Source of the DNA: DASPKS01 sp035628035
GTDB lineage: Bacteria > Bacteroidota > Rhodothermia > Rhodothermales > Rubricoccaceae
Assembly (NCBI GenBank): GCA_035628035.1
Contig: DASPKS010000050.1
Span: 1 to 16,370, forward strand
Direction of reading: 5' to 3'
Length of the DNA: 16,370 nt
Made by a program: the position numbers and the translations under genes. Position 1 is the stretch's first letter; every line of letters starts with the position of its first letter. The notes under the pieces were generated by a model that searched no databases, was not told the origin of the DNA, and was given only the letters and a program-made list of their open reading frames with translations. This document shows positions 1-7,172 of this stretch, in pieces.

Positions 1-52
1 CGCCCTCGTGGGGCTCGATGAGCTCGCGCTTGCCGGTACCTTGCTTGGCCAT
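1..52 (-). CDS. Small conserved protein of unknown function (N-terminal 17 residues only)
   Basis: Reading leftwards from an ATG at 52, the frame stays open to the window edge and begins MAKQGTGKRELIEPHEG. This opening resembles a widespread family of roughly 60-residue, charged bacterial proteins of unknown function that start with a similar MAxxGTGKREL motif. I recognise the pattern from memory and only 17 residues are visible. No clear Shine-Dalgarno sequence precedes the start; the upstream bases are CTCTCC-rich. The gene is co-directional with the lipoprotein gene whose stop lies 118 nt upstream. Partial at the window edge. Confidence 0.6.
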   Translation of the reverse strand, partial: MAKQGTGKRELIEPHEG

Positions 53-170
53 GGTCGGAGAGGCTGGTGGAGAGAGGCGGCCGTTGTACGCGCCAGTCTC
101 CGGGGGCTTCCTGTGGGTTCACCTGAGCGTGGCGTAGGGGATTGGCCGACCCTGGCGCGATGGGCACCGG
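53..170. other. Short intergenic gap
   Basis: This 118-nt gap lies between the lipoprotein stop and the start of the small conserved protein, both on the minus strand. I see no convincing terminator (no hairpin followed by a T run) and no clear pair of promoter hexamers. A TACAAC on the minus strand around the middle could be a -10 box but has no matching -35. Confidence 0.4.
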
Positions 171-620
171 CTACTCCCTCTCGATGAGGTCGGCGTTGAG
201 GAAGCAGACCTCGTCCTCCCCGGCGTCGGAGAACGTGAGCTCCCCGCTCACCCAGACGCGGTCCTCGTTCACCGCGACGAGGCTGCCGTCGGCGGCGTGG
301 ATCGCGAGGTCGCTCCGGCTCCAGCTCTCGGGCACCTCCTCGATCTCGTTGTCGCCACCGCCCTGGCGGACGTAGACGGAGATCGCCTCTTCGTCCCCGG
401 GGTCCTCCTTGAGGTCGAGGCCACACGTGACGGGGCCGCCGCCGATGTTCGAGCAGAAGATGGACGCGCCTGCGTCGAGGACGCCCTCGACGGCGACGCG
501 CTCCCCGTTGTGCTCGTCGCGGCACACCTCGCCGAACGCGACGGGCATGCCGGGCTCGGGCGGGCCGCACGCAGCGGCGGCAAGGAGGGCGAGGAGGGGG
601 AAGCGCGAAAGGCGAGGCAT
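171..620 (-). CDS. Small secreted lipoprotein, possible OB-fold domain, function unknown
   Basis: This 149-residue protein begins with a short basic n-region, then the hydrophobic stretch FPLLALLAAAA and Cys18, a lipobox-type end. It is therefore probably a lipid-anchored envelope protein. The remainder is acidic and beta-rich in pattern, with segments such as GERVAVEGVLDAG (residues 39-51) and DRVWVSGELTF (120-130) that look like strands of a small OB-fold, as in tRNA_anti-like periplasmic proteins. Four further cysteines (33, 56, 66, 139) could form two disulfides after export. The family is not recognised; the OB-fold idea is inference from strand and glycine spacing. The start is chosen because it gives a complete signal peptide. 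It diverges from the next plus-strand gene and has no visible partner genes. Confidence 0.7.
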   Translation of the reverse strand: MPRLSRFPLLALLAAAACGPPEPGMPVAFGEVCRDEHNGERVAVEGVLDAGASIFCSNIGGGPVTCGLDLKEDPGDEEAISVYVRQGGGDNEIEEVPESWSRSDLAIHAADGSLVAVNEDRVWVSGELTFSDAGEDEVCFLNADLIERE

Positions 621-781
621 GGGAGGAGCAGAGGGGACGAAGCGCGACGAGGTTACGGCATCCCCTCCCTTCGTACCCCCGCCCGCCGCTCGCGCGGGCG
701 CGCTAAGGGCGGGCCCCGGCGGTGCAACCCTCTCGGGCGCGCGGGGTACCAGTGGCCCTTTCTCGCTCAGCCGATCCCGCG
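621..781. other. Divergent intergenic region
   Basis: This 161-nt gap separates the minus-strand lipoprotein gene from the plus-strand acidic protein gene. It is extremely GC-rich and holds a short inverted repeat, GCCCGC with GCGGGC, around 682-700. Promoters for both flanking genes should lie here, but no hexamer pair with good spacing stands out. Confidence 0.4.
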
Positions 782-1069
782 ATGCACCCCGACCAGTTCA
801 CCCCGGAAGGCCACCGCACCCACGAGCCCGACAGCCTCGACCAGGCTGACGCCCCCGAGCAGGACCAGTCGCTCGGCGAGGGCGCCGAGACCCCCCGCCA
901 GAATGTGAGCACGCCCGAGCCCGAGGGCGGACGGACCGAGGGCGAGCAGGGCAACGCCTACACCGGCCGCCAGATGGACGACGCGCTCAAGGCGAACCCC
1001 CGCACCGAGCCCGGCGGTGAGGGCACCGAGCGGCAGCACCCCGACGAGCCAGCCGAAGGGGCGCGTTAA
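782..1069 (+). CDS. Small acidic, probably disordered hydrophilic protein
   Basis: This 95-residue protein starts MHPDQFTPEGHRTHEPDS. It is almost devoid of hydrophobic residues and rich in Glu, Gly, Pro, Asp, Gln and Thr, with no Cys or Trp, no signal peptide and no membrane segment. Composition of this type is typical of intrinsically disordered, possibly desiccation- or stress-related proteins, but no family is recognised. The start at 782 is preferred over an upstream in-frame ATG at 722, because the extra 20 residues read as non-coding, Arg/Ser-rich sequence. No strong ribosome-binding site precedes it. It lies 186 nt upstream of smc. The antisense frame is also open, so coding status rests on composition and the sensible amino-acid usage. 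Confidence 0.55.
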   Translation: MHPDQFTPEGHRTHEPDSLDQADAPEQDQSLGEGAETPRQNVSTPEPEGGRTEGEQGNAYTGRQMDDALKANPRTEPGGEGTERQHPDEPAEGAR

Positions 1070-1255
1070 GGGGCAGAAAATCAAGGGCCGGCCGTCTCCG
1101 GCGTCACGCTACGGCCCGCCGTTCGTAACGTTGCGGCAGAGGGCCGCCGGAGTGGTGGCCGTGCGGCTCCTCAGACCCGGCGGCAGGGGGGTGGGCGTAT
1201 CTTTCGAGGTGCGTCGGCTCTTCCTGCCGCCGACCGTTTTCCCTGAGCCGACGGC
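1070..1255. promoter_or_regulatory. Leader region upstream of smc
   Basis: This 186-nt gap ahead of smc must carry its promoter unless smc is co-transcribed with the small acidic protein. A TATCTT around 1199 is a possible -10 box but lacks a recognisable -35 at 16-18 nt. A short inverted repeat (GCCGG with CCGGC) lies near 1088-1103 without a T run, so it is not a convincing terminator. No Shine-Dalgarno sequence precedes the smc ATG. Confidence 0.3.
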
Positions 1256-4200
1256 ATGTACCTCAGCAAGCTCGAGCTCCACGGCTTCAAGAGCTTCGCG
1301 CAGAAGACGACCATCCTCTTCGACCCCGGCGTGACCGCCATCGTGGGGCCGAACGGGTGCGGCAAGAGCAACGTGATCGACGCCGTGCGCTGGGTGCTCG
1401 GCGAGCAGCGCGCCCGCCTCCTCCGCTCGGAGAAGATGGAGAACGTCATCTTCAACGGGACGGCGAACCGCCGCGCGCTCGGGCTGGCCGAGGTCTCCCT
1501 CACCGTCGAGAACACGCGCGGCGTCCTCCCGACGGAGTACAGCGAGGTCACCCTCACGCGCCGCCTCTACCGCTCGGGCGACTCGGAGTACCTCCTGAAC
1601 GGGACGCCCTGCCGCCTCAAGGACATCCTCGACCTGTTCATGGACACGGGGATGGGCGCCGGCGCCTACTCGGTCATCGAGCTCAAGATGATCGAGGACA
1701 TCCTCTCCGAGAGCGCGGCCGACCGCCGCCGCCTCTTCGAGGAGGCCGCCGGCGTCACCAAGTACAAGCTCCGCCGCCGCCAGGCCCTCCAGAAGCTCGA
1801 AGCCACCCAGGCCGACCTCACGCGCGTGGCCGACCTCGCCGACGAGATCGAGAAGCGCGTGACGAGCCTGGAGCGGCAGGCCCACAAAGCGGCCCGCGCC
1901 GCCCGCCTCTCGGAGCGCCTCGAAACCCTCGAGCTCGCCCTCGCCGCCACCGACTTCGAGCGGTTCGACGAGCTCCTCCGCGACCTCGACCGCGACGCCC
2001 GCCGCGCCCGCGCCGACGCCGACGCGCAGGGGGCCCACCTCGCCACCGCCGAGGCCACGCTGGAGCAGCAGCGGACCGTCCTCGTGGCGCGGGAGCAGGC
2101 GCTCCAGGAGCGCCAGGCCGCGCGGTTCTCTCATGCCGAGACCGTCCGCCGCCTCGAAGCGGAGGCGCGCGTGGCCGCCGAGCGGAGGGCCGCCGACGCG
2201 CGCGCGCTCGACCGGCTCGGCCGCGAGCGCGAGGCCGACCGCCTCCGCGAGACCGAGCTTCAGCGCGAGCAGGCCGGGCTCACGGACCGCCTCGCTGCTA
2301 CCGAAGCCGACGTCCGTACCGCCGAGGCCGCCGAGGCCGCCGCATCGGCCGCCCGCGACGTCGCTGCCGCCGAGGCCGAGGAGAAGCGCGCCGCCTTCGC
2401 CGAGGCTCGCCGCGCCGCCGACACGGCCGCCCGCGCCGCCCAGGACGCCCGCGCCGCCCTCGACCGCCTCTACGACCGCCGCGAGCTCCGCAGCCAGGAG
2501 GCCGAGCGGCTCGCTGCCGAGCGCACGGCGCTCCTCCAGCTCCAGGCGGAGTCGACCACGCGCGCCCGCTCCGTCGCCCAGCGGCTCCGCCAGGTCGAGG
2601 CTGCCTTCGCGGCCACCGAGACGGCGCTCCAGCAGACCCGCGCCGAGGCCGACGCCCGCCAGGCCGCCCTCGACGCCGCTGAGCAGCACGTCCGCGACGC
2701 CCGCCTCGCGCTCGACACCGCCCGCGCCGAGGTGGCCCTGCTGAAGAGCCTCGTCGGCGCCGACGGCGGGGACGGCCACGCGCTCGCGTTCCTCGCGTCG
2801 CATCCCGAGTGGCGCCACGACCTCGTGACCGTCGCCGACGTCGTGGGGTGCAGCGACAAGGACCGGCTCGCCTTCGACGCCGCCCTCGGCGAGTGGGCCG
2901 GGACGCTCGTCGTGCCCACCGAAGAGGCGGCCGTCGAGGCGCTCGCGCGCCTCCGCGCGGCCGATCAGGGACGCGCCACCTTCCTCGCGCTCGACCGCCT
3001 CCCCGCGCGGCCCCCCGCCGAGCGCTCGCCCACGCCGGCCGGCGCGAAGCCCGCCCTCGACGCCGCCCGCGCCGAGGAGGTCTACAAGCCGCTCCTCCGC
3101 CTCCTCCTCCAGAACGTCTTTATCGTCGACGGGCTCGACGCCGCGCGCCGCCTACGTGACGAGTATCCCGTCGCGCGGTTCGTTACGCGCGCGGGGGAGT
3201 GGACCGACGCGAAGGGCGCGATCCACGGCGGGAGCCCGCAGCCGCGCGCGGCTGCCGAGCGGCTGGGCCGCCGCGAGCGGCTCGAAAAAGCGGACGCCAC
3301 CATCGCCGAGGCCGAGGCGGCGCTCGTCGCCGCCGAGGGGGCCCGCGAGGGGGCCCGCGCGGCTCGCGAAAGCGTCGCCCTCGCCGACGCCGAGGCCGCG
3401 CTCGAACGCGCCCGCGCCACGCGCGACGACGTCCGCCAGCTCGCCCACCGCGCCGCCGTCGAGCGGCAGGCGCTCGTGGACCAGCTTGCGCGGCTCGAGG
3501 AGCGGACGGCCATCCTCACCGCCGGCTTCGACCAGGAGCCCGACGGCGCCGACCTCCAGGCCGCCCTCGACGGGTTCCTCCGCGAGGCCGACGACCACGC
3601 CGCCGTGCGCGACGCCGCCGAAGCGGAAGCCGAGGCTGCCGAGCAGCAGCGCCGCGCCGCCGAGGCCGCGTGGAACGACGCCCGTCTCGCCCTCGTCGCC
3701 GCCCGCGCGGCCCACGAGACGCTCGGCCACGAGGCCGCCCGCATCGCGGGGACGCTGGCCGACCTCGCCACCCGCGAGGCCGCCCGCGTCGAGGAAGAGG
3801 AGCGGCTGCGCGTGTCCATCGCCGAGGCCGGCGAGGCCGAGACGGCACTGACGGCCCGCCTCGACGAGGAGCGCACCGGCAGCGATACGCTGGAGCAGGC
3901 GGTGACGGAGGCGGAAGGCGCGCTCCTCGAAGTGCGCGCGGTCATTGCCGAGACGGAAAGAGCCGTCCGTGCCGTGCGCCAGGCCCGCGAGGTCGCGCTC
4001 CAGCAGAAGGCCGACGCGGAGGTCCGCCTCGCCGAGCTTCGCGCCCGCCAGGATGCGCTGCTCGAACGCCTCCGCGAGGACCACGGCGCCTCCCTCACCG
4101 AGGCCGCCGCGCGCATCCCCGACAGCTTCGACGTGGAGGCCGCCCGCGCCGAGGTGCCCAAGCTCAAGGACCAACTCCGCGGCCTCGGCGCCGTCAACGC

Positions 4201-4804
4201 GCTCGCGCTGGAGAGCTACGAGGAGGAAAAAGAACGACTCGACTTCCTCCGTACGCAGCAGCGCGACCTCCAGGAGGCCGAGGGAACGCTGCTCTCCACC
4301 ATCGAGGAGATCAACGCGACGGCGGCCGAGCGCTTCGGCGAGACGTTCGAGCAGGTGCGCGGGGCGTTCCAGAAGCTCTTCCGCGACCTCTTCGGCGAGA
4401 CGGCCTCGGCCGACCTCACCCTCGCCGGCGACGACCCGCTGGAGGCGCCCGTCGAGATCTTCGCGCAGCCGCGCGGGAAGAAGCCCGTCACGCTGAGCCA
4501 GCTCTCCGGCGGCGAGAAGACGCTCACGGCCATCGCGCTGCTGTTCGCGATCTACCTCGTGAAGCCGTCCCCGTTCTGCATCCTCGACGAGGTCGACGCC
4601 CCGCTCGACGACGCGAACATCGAGCGGTTCATGCGGCTGATCCGCTCGTTCGCCGACCACACCCAGTTCATCCTCGTCACGCACAACAAGCTGACGATGG
4701 AGGCGGCCGACCGGATGTACGGGATCACGATGCCCGAGCCCGGGGTGAGCCGCCTCGTCGGCGTCCGCTTCGACGCCGTCGAGCCCGAAGCCGAGGCGGC
4801 GTGA
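1256..4804 (+). CDS. smc: Chromosome partition protein Smc
   Basis: Full-length 1182-residue structural maintenance of chromosomes ATPase, which compacts and segregates the nucleoid, normally as a dimer with ScpA and ScpB (not in this window). The N-terminal half-ATPase carries Walker A GPNGCGKS at residues 31-38, followed by the family stretch RSGDSEYLLNG and LFMDTGMGAGAYSVIELK. Long Ala/Glu/Arg-rich coiled coils run from about 165 to 500 and from 665 to 1000. The hinge lies between, about 515-660, ending with the glycine-rich GAIHGGS. The C-terminal half-ATPase has the signature LSGGEK at 1083-1088, Walker B ILDEVD with D1111/E1112, and the H-loop His1143. The length matches the family. The start is fixed by the conserved MYLSKLELHGFKSF opening. 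Its stop is only 4 nt from the convergent cytochrome gene. Confidence 0.98.
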   Translation: MYLSKLELHGFKSFAQKTTILFDPGVTAIVGPNGCGKSNVIDAVRWVLGEQRARLLRSEKMENVIFNGTANRRALGLAEVSLTVENTRGVLPTEYSEVTLTRRLYRSGDSEYLLNGTPCRLKDILDLFMDTGMGAGAYSVIELKMIEDILSESAADRRRLFEEAAGVTKYKLRRRQALQKLEATQADLTRVADLADEIEKRVTSLERQAHKAARAARLSERLETLELALAATDFERFDELLRDLDRDARRARADADAQGAHLATAEATLEQQRTVLVAREQALQERQAARFSHAETVRRLEAEARVAAERRAADARALDRLGREREADRLRETELQREQAGLTDRLAATEADVRTAEAAEAAASAARDVAAAEAEEKRAAFAEARRAADTAARAAQDARAALDRLYDRRELRSQEAERLAAERTALLQLQAESTTRARSVAQRLRQVEAAFAATETALQQTRAEADARQAALDAAEQHVRDARLALDTARAEVALLKSLVGADGGDGHALAFLASHPEWRHDLVTVADVVGCSDKDRLAFDAALGEWAGTLVVPTEEAAVEALARLRAADQGRATFLALDRLPARPPAERSPTPAGAKPALDAARAEEVYKPLLRLLLQNVFIVDGLDAARRLRDEYPVARFVTRAGEWTDAKGAIHGGSPQPRAAAERLGRRERLEKADATIAEAEAALVAAEGAREGARAARESVALADAEAALERARATRDDVRQLAHRAAVERQALVDQLARLEERTAILTAGFDQEPDGADLQAALDGFLREADDHAAVRDAAEAEAEAAEQQRRAAEAAWNDARLALVAARAAHETLGHEAARIAGTLADLATREAARVEEEERLRVSIAEAGEAETALTARLDEERTGSDTLEQAVTEAEGALLEVRAVIAETERAVRAVRQAREVALQQKADAEVRLAELRARQDALLERLREDHGASLTEAAARIPDSFDVEAARAEVPKLKDQLRGLGAVNALALESYEEEKERLDFLRTQQRDLQEAEGTLLSTIEEINATAAERFGETFEQVRGAFQKLFRDLFGETASADLTLAGDDPLEAPVEIFAQPRGKKPVTLSQLSGGEKTLTAIALLFAIYLVKPSPFCILDEVDAPLDDANIERFMRLIRSFADHTQFILVTHNKLTMEAADRMYGITMPEPGVSRLVGVRFDAVEPEAEAA

Positions 4805-4808
4805 GGGG

Positions 4809-5735
4809 CTAGCGGAGCGGGTGCTGCGGGTAGCGCCGGGTGTCGTAGACGGCGTCCACCGGGATCGCGCCGCCGGGGTAGTCCTCGTCCTTCGCCGCGT
4901 AGGCCGGGCGCGGCTGCGCGTTGATGTACGCGGCGACGTGCTGCGCCTCCTCGTCGGTGAGCATGCCGGGGTCGGTGAGCGGCATCGCGTGGCGGATGAA
5001 CCCGGCCAGCGTGTAGACGCGCGCCGCGCCGGCCCCGTCGTTCCACGACTCCGGCCCCCACAGCGGGCCGGGCTTCACCACGCCGAGGTCGACGCCCTGC
5101 CCGTCGGCCCCGTGGCACGCCACGCAGTACTGCGCGTAGAGCTGCTGCCCGCGCGCGGGGTCCAGCCGCTCGATGGGAAGAAGGGCGGCGTCGGGGATGC
5201 GGTTGCGCCCGCGCCACGGGGGGTCCTCACCGACGGGCTGCCCCTCGGAGATCCACGTGATGTAGGCCGAGAGCGCGAGCACCTCCGGGCTGTCGTAGGG
5301 CGGCGCCGACCCGTCCATGCTGCGGAGGAAGCACGCGCGGATGCGGTCCTCCAGCGTGATGAGCCGTCCGTCGCGCGGGCGGAACTGCGGGAAGAGCCCG
5401 GCGATGCCGACGAGCGGGAGCGCGCCGTCGCGCTGGCCCGCGTTGAGGTGGCAGTTCGCGCACGTCATCCCGTTGCCGACGAAGGTCGGCGCGTGCGCTG
5501 CCGTCTCCTGCATGAGCTGGAGGCCGCGCCGGATCTGCGCCGCGAGGACGGGGTCGCGAGGAAGCGCGGCCGTGAGCGGGTTGCGCGGCAGGGAGTCCAC
5601 GGACGCCAGCAGCGCCGTGGCTGGGACGAGTGGCACGGCGGCCGTCGAGTCCGTCGCCTCCGGCGTCGGCTCGTCGCGGCCACACCCCGCCGCGACGAGC
5701 ACGCATGCGCCGAGCAGCAGCCGCGCCGCTCGCAT
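4809..5735 (-). CDS. tsdA: Diheme cytochrome c lipoprotein, TsdA-type thiosulfate dehydrogenase / tetrathionate reductase
   Basis: This 308-residue protein has a signal peptide ending in LVAAGC (Cys18), so it is probably a lipoprotein facing the periplasm. Two heme c motifs are visible: C92-A-N-C95-H96 and C204-V-A-C207-H208. The first domain reads like TsdA: CHLNAG, then PLVGIAGLFPQFRPRDGR, TLEDRIRACFLRSMDG and YITWISEGQPVG. Cys135 sits where TsdA proteins carry the unusual Cys axial ligand of heme 1. The second domain has LWGPESWNDGAG and FIRHAMPL, with Met251 the likely distal ligand of heme 2. Known TsdA enzymes interconvert thiosulfate and tetrathionate; which direction works here cannot be read. 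The start at 5735 is chosen because it gives a full signal peptide; the longer open frame upstream only shadows the Tat protein gene. It lies 23 nt behind that gene, probably in one operon. Confidence 0.85.
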   Translation of the reverse strand: MRAARLLLGACVLVAAGCGRDEPTPEATDSTAAVPLVPATALLASVDSLPRNPLTAALPRDPVLAAQIRRGLQLMQETAAHAPTFVGNGMTCANCHLNAGQRDGALPLVGIAGLFPQFRPRDGRLITLEDRIRACFLRSMDGSAPPYDSPEVLALSAYITWISEGQPVGEDPPWRGRNRIPDAALLPIERLDPARGQQLYAQYCVACHGADGQGVDLGVVKPGPLWGPESWNDGAGAARVYTLAGFIRHAMPLTDPGMLTDEEAQHVAAYINAQPRPAYAAKDEDYPGGAIPVDAVYDTRRYPQHPLR

Positions 5736-5758
5736 CCCCCTGGATGGGAGCGCCGTCT

Positions 5759-6433
5759 TCAGCCGGCGTAGCAGTAGGTACACCCGTGCTCCTGCGCCCG
5801 GTTCACCGCGTACACCCCGGAGGGAGCGACGTAGACGCCGGGGAACAGGTTTGCCGCCCACTCCGCCTTCGCCTCCTCGGCCGAGACGCCCGCGTTCGGC
5901 GCGGCGAGCCCGCTGAGCACGCTCAGCGCGAGGCCGCACGCGACGACGATCACCGGCTGCTCCGCGAACATCTGCGCGTAGGTCAGCCCTGGCCGCATGG
6001 GGACGTTCGCGTGGAATAGGTTCCGCTCGGCGGGGGCGTTGGTGTCCGGGTCGTTGGCGTGCAGCATCCCGCCGATCTTGTACTTCGCCCACATGCCGTC
6101 GTTGAGGAGCAGCGGCATGGCGAAGTGGCGGAAGACGAGGACGGCCGTGAGGTCGTCGTTCTCCACGTCGTGGGCCTCCTTGAACGAGTCGATGAAGTTG
6201 AGGGCGTAGGCCGCGCCGAACCCCATGTTGGTTTCGACGAGGTCGAACACCTGGCGGTGCTCGCCGCGGATGCGCTCGAGCCAGGCGTCGTCGGAGACGC
6301 GGCGGGCAGTGCGGGCGCGCGGTGCGGGGGCAGCGTGGGCAGGGGCCCACCCGCTGGCGAGCAGGGCGGCGGTCCCGGCGGCGAAGCGCTGGAGGAAGCT
6401 GCGGCGCGGGGTAGGGAGGACGAGGTTTTCCAT
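5759..6433 (-). CDS. Tat-exported protein with C-terminal CxxC, possible DsrE-like fold
   Basis: This 224-residue protein starts with a twin-arginine signal, R10-R11-S-F-L-Q, followed by a hydrophobic stretch and an AHA-type cleavage site near residue 34. The mature part contains HRQVFD (59-64), FRHFAMPLLLNDGMWAKYKIG (101-121), a hydrophobic VIVVACGLALSVL (161-173) with Cys166, and ends PSGVYAVNRAQEHG followed by C218-T-Y-C221-Y-A-G. I recognise this as a family of Tat-signal proteins of unknown function whose conserved end is GCxYCxAG. The PSGV...RAQ ending recalls DsrE-type sulfur-transfer folds, but that is inference. Its place directly upstream of a TsdA-type cytochrome suggests a role in periplasmic sulfur or thiol redox chemistry. 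A GAGG at about -12 supports the start. Confidence 0.75.
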   Translation of the reverse strand: MENLVLPTPRRSFLQRFAAGTAALLASGWAPAHAAPAPRARTARRVSDDAWLERIRGEHRQVFDLVETNMGFGAAYALNFIDSFKEAHDVENDDLTAVLVFRHFAMPLLLNDGMWAKYKIGGMLHANDPDTNAPAERNLFHANVPMRPGLTYAQMFAEQPVIVVACGLALSVLSGLAAPNAGVSAEEAKAEWAANLFPGVYVAPSGVYAVNRAQEHGCTYCYAG

Positions 6434-6469
6434 GGTCAGGCCCTCGGTGATGGTTCGCTAGGGGAAGGG

Positions 6470-6489
6470 AGCCGGCCGGTTGCCGGCCG
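6470..6489. promoter_or_regulatory. Perfect inverted repeat at the predicted transcript start of the Tat-protein/tsdA operon
   Basis: CGGCCGG-TTG-CCGGCCG (6473-6489) is a 7-bp perfect inverted repeat with a 3-nt centre. Taking the promoter at 6494-6522, transcription would begin near 6487, so the repeat covers the first bases of the transcript. It could be a repressor operator or a 5'-terminal RNA hairpin that protects the mRNA. High GC makes short GC-only palindromes common, so function is unproven. Confidence 0.35.
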
Positions 6490-6493
6490 CTAA

Positions 6494-6522
6494 AGCATAG
6501 GGAACCCAGGGCATAGGTACAA
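6494..6522 (-). promoter_or_regulatory. Sigma70-type promoter for the Tat-protein/tsdA operon
   Basis: On the minus strand, TTGTAC (rc of 6517-6522) is followed after exactly 17 nt by TATGCT (rc of 6494-6499). Both hexamers match the housekeeping consensus in 4 of 6 positions or better, in a very GC-rich background. The predicted start is about 54 nt upstream of the Tat-protein ATG. No other minus-strand hexamer pair of this quality was seen in this gap. Confidence 0.6.
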
Positions 6523-6628
6523 CCACTAGCCTCGGCGTTTGGCGCAGGGGTGCATCAGCCGAACGAGCAACCCTGGCCCGCCCGTGCGGTGGTACCGTCC
6601 TTCAGCGCCTCCTCCGACAGCCCCTCTT

Positions 6629-7126
6629 ATGAACGCGCCCCGACTTCCCGACGCGGACGGCCCGCGTCGCCAGGCCCGCACGGCCGCCCTCCTCCTCGGC
6701 CTCGGGCTCGGCGGCTTCGCCGACGGCATCGCCCTGCACCAGATCGCGCAGTGGCACAACATGCTCTCGGCCCGCCTCCCGCCTACCACGATGGAGGCCA
6801 TGCGGACGAACATGACCGCCGACGGGTGGTTTCACGCGGCGACGTGGGTGCTCACGCTCGCCGGCGTGCTCCTCCTATACCGTGCCGCGCGGCACGGCGC
6901 GCCGCTCCCGCCCGTGCGATGGCTCGTTGGGCTCTTGCTGGTCGGGTGGGGCACGTTCAACCTCGTTGAGGGGGTCATCGACCACCACCTCCTCGAACTC
7001 CACCATGTCCGCGACGTGCCGCGCCACGTCCCCGCATACGACTACGCCTTCCTTCTCGTCGGGGGGCTCGGGCTCCTCGCCCTCGGCGGGGCGTTCGCGC
7101 GCTCCGCACGCGGGCTGGACCACTAG
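6629..7126 (+). CDS. DUF2243 family integral membrane protein
   Basis: This 165-residue protein has four predicted membrane segments, about 18-38, 66-86, 97-117 and 137-155. The family hallmarks are GLGLGGFADGIALHQIAQWH (24-43), GWFHAATWVLTLAG (66-79) and NLVEGVIDHHLLELHHVR (111-128). The last is rich in membrane-interface histidines that suggest metal or heme binding. The function of DUF2243 proteins is unknown. The ATG at 6629 is preferred over an upstream in-frame start at 6539, because the extra 30 residues are low-complexity and the family normally begins just before the first helix. The next plus-strand gene starts 46 nt later, so this is probably the first gene of a four-gene cluster. 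Confidence 0.85.
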   Translation: MNAPRLPDADGPRRQARTAALLLGLGLGGFADGIALHQIAQWHNMLSARLPPTTMEAMRTNMTADGWFHAATWVLTLAGVLLLYRAARHGAPLPPVRWLVGLLLVGWGTFNLVEGVIDHHLLELHHVRDVPRHVPAYDYAFLLVGGLGLLALGGAFARSARGLDH

Positions 7127-7172
7127 CCGCCCATCGGCGTGGAAGAGGGGTGGCCCGATCCAGCGACCCCCC

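Noticed and set aside
1109..2818. 569-codon open frame antisense to smc
   Set aside because: It is a shadow of the GC-rich smc frame. Its translation is low-complexity Gly/Leu/Glu/Ala with no recognisable domain, while the plus strand encodes an unmistakable Smc.
3152..4684. 510-codon antisense open frame in the second half of smc
   Set aside because: Same cause: third-position GC bias keeps the complementary frame free of stops. It shows no signal, motif or ribosome-binding site.
3199..4812. 537-codon Arg/Pro/Gly-rich frame within smc on the same strand
   Set aside because: Off-frame reading of smc, with composition typical of out-of-frame GC-rich DNA.
4809..6350. 513-codon version of the cytochrome gene, which would make a fusion starting inside the Tat-protein gene
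   Set aside because: The upstream 205 residues are the off-frame shadow of the Tat protein. A proper lipoprotein signal peptide begins at 5735.
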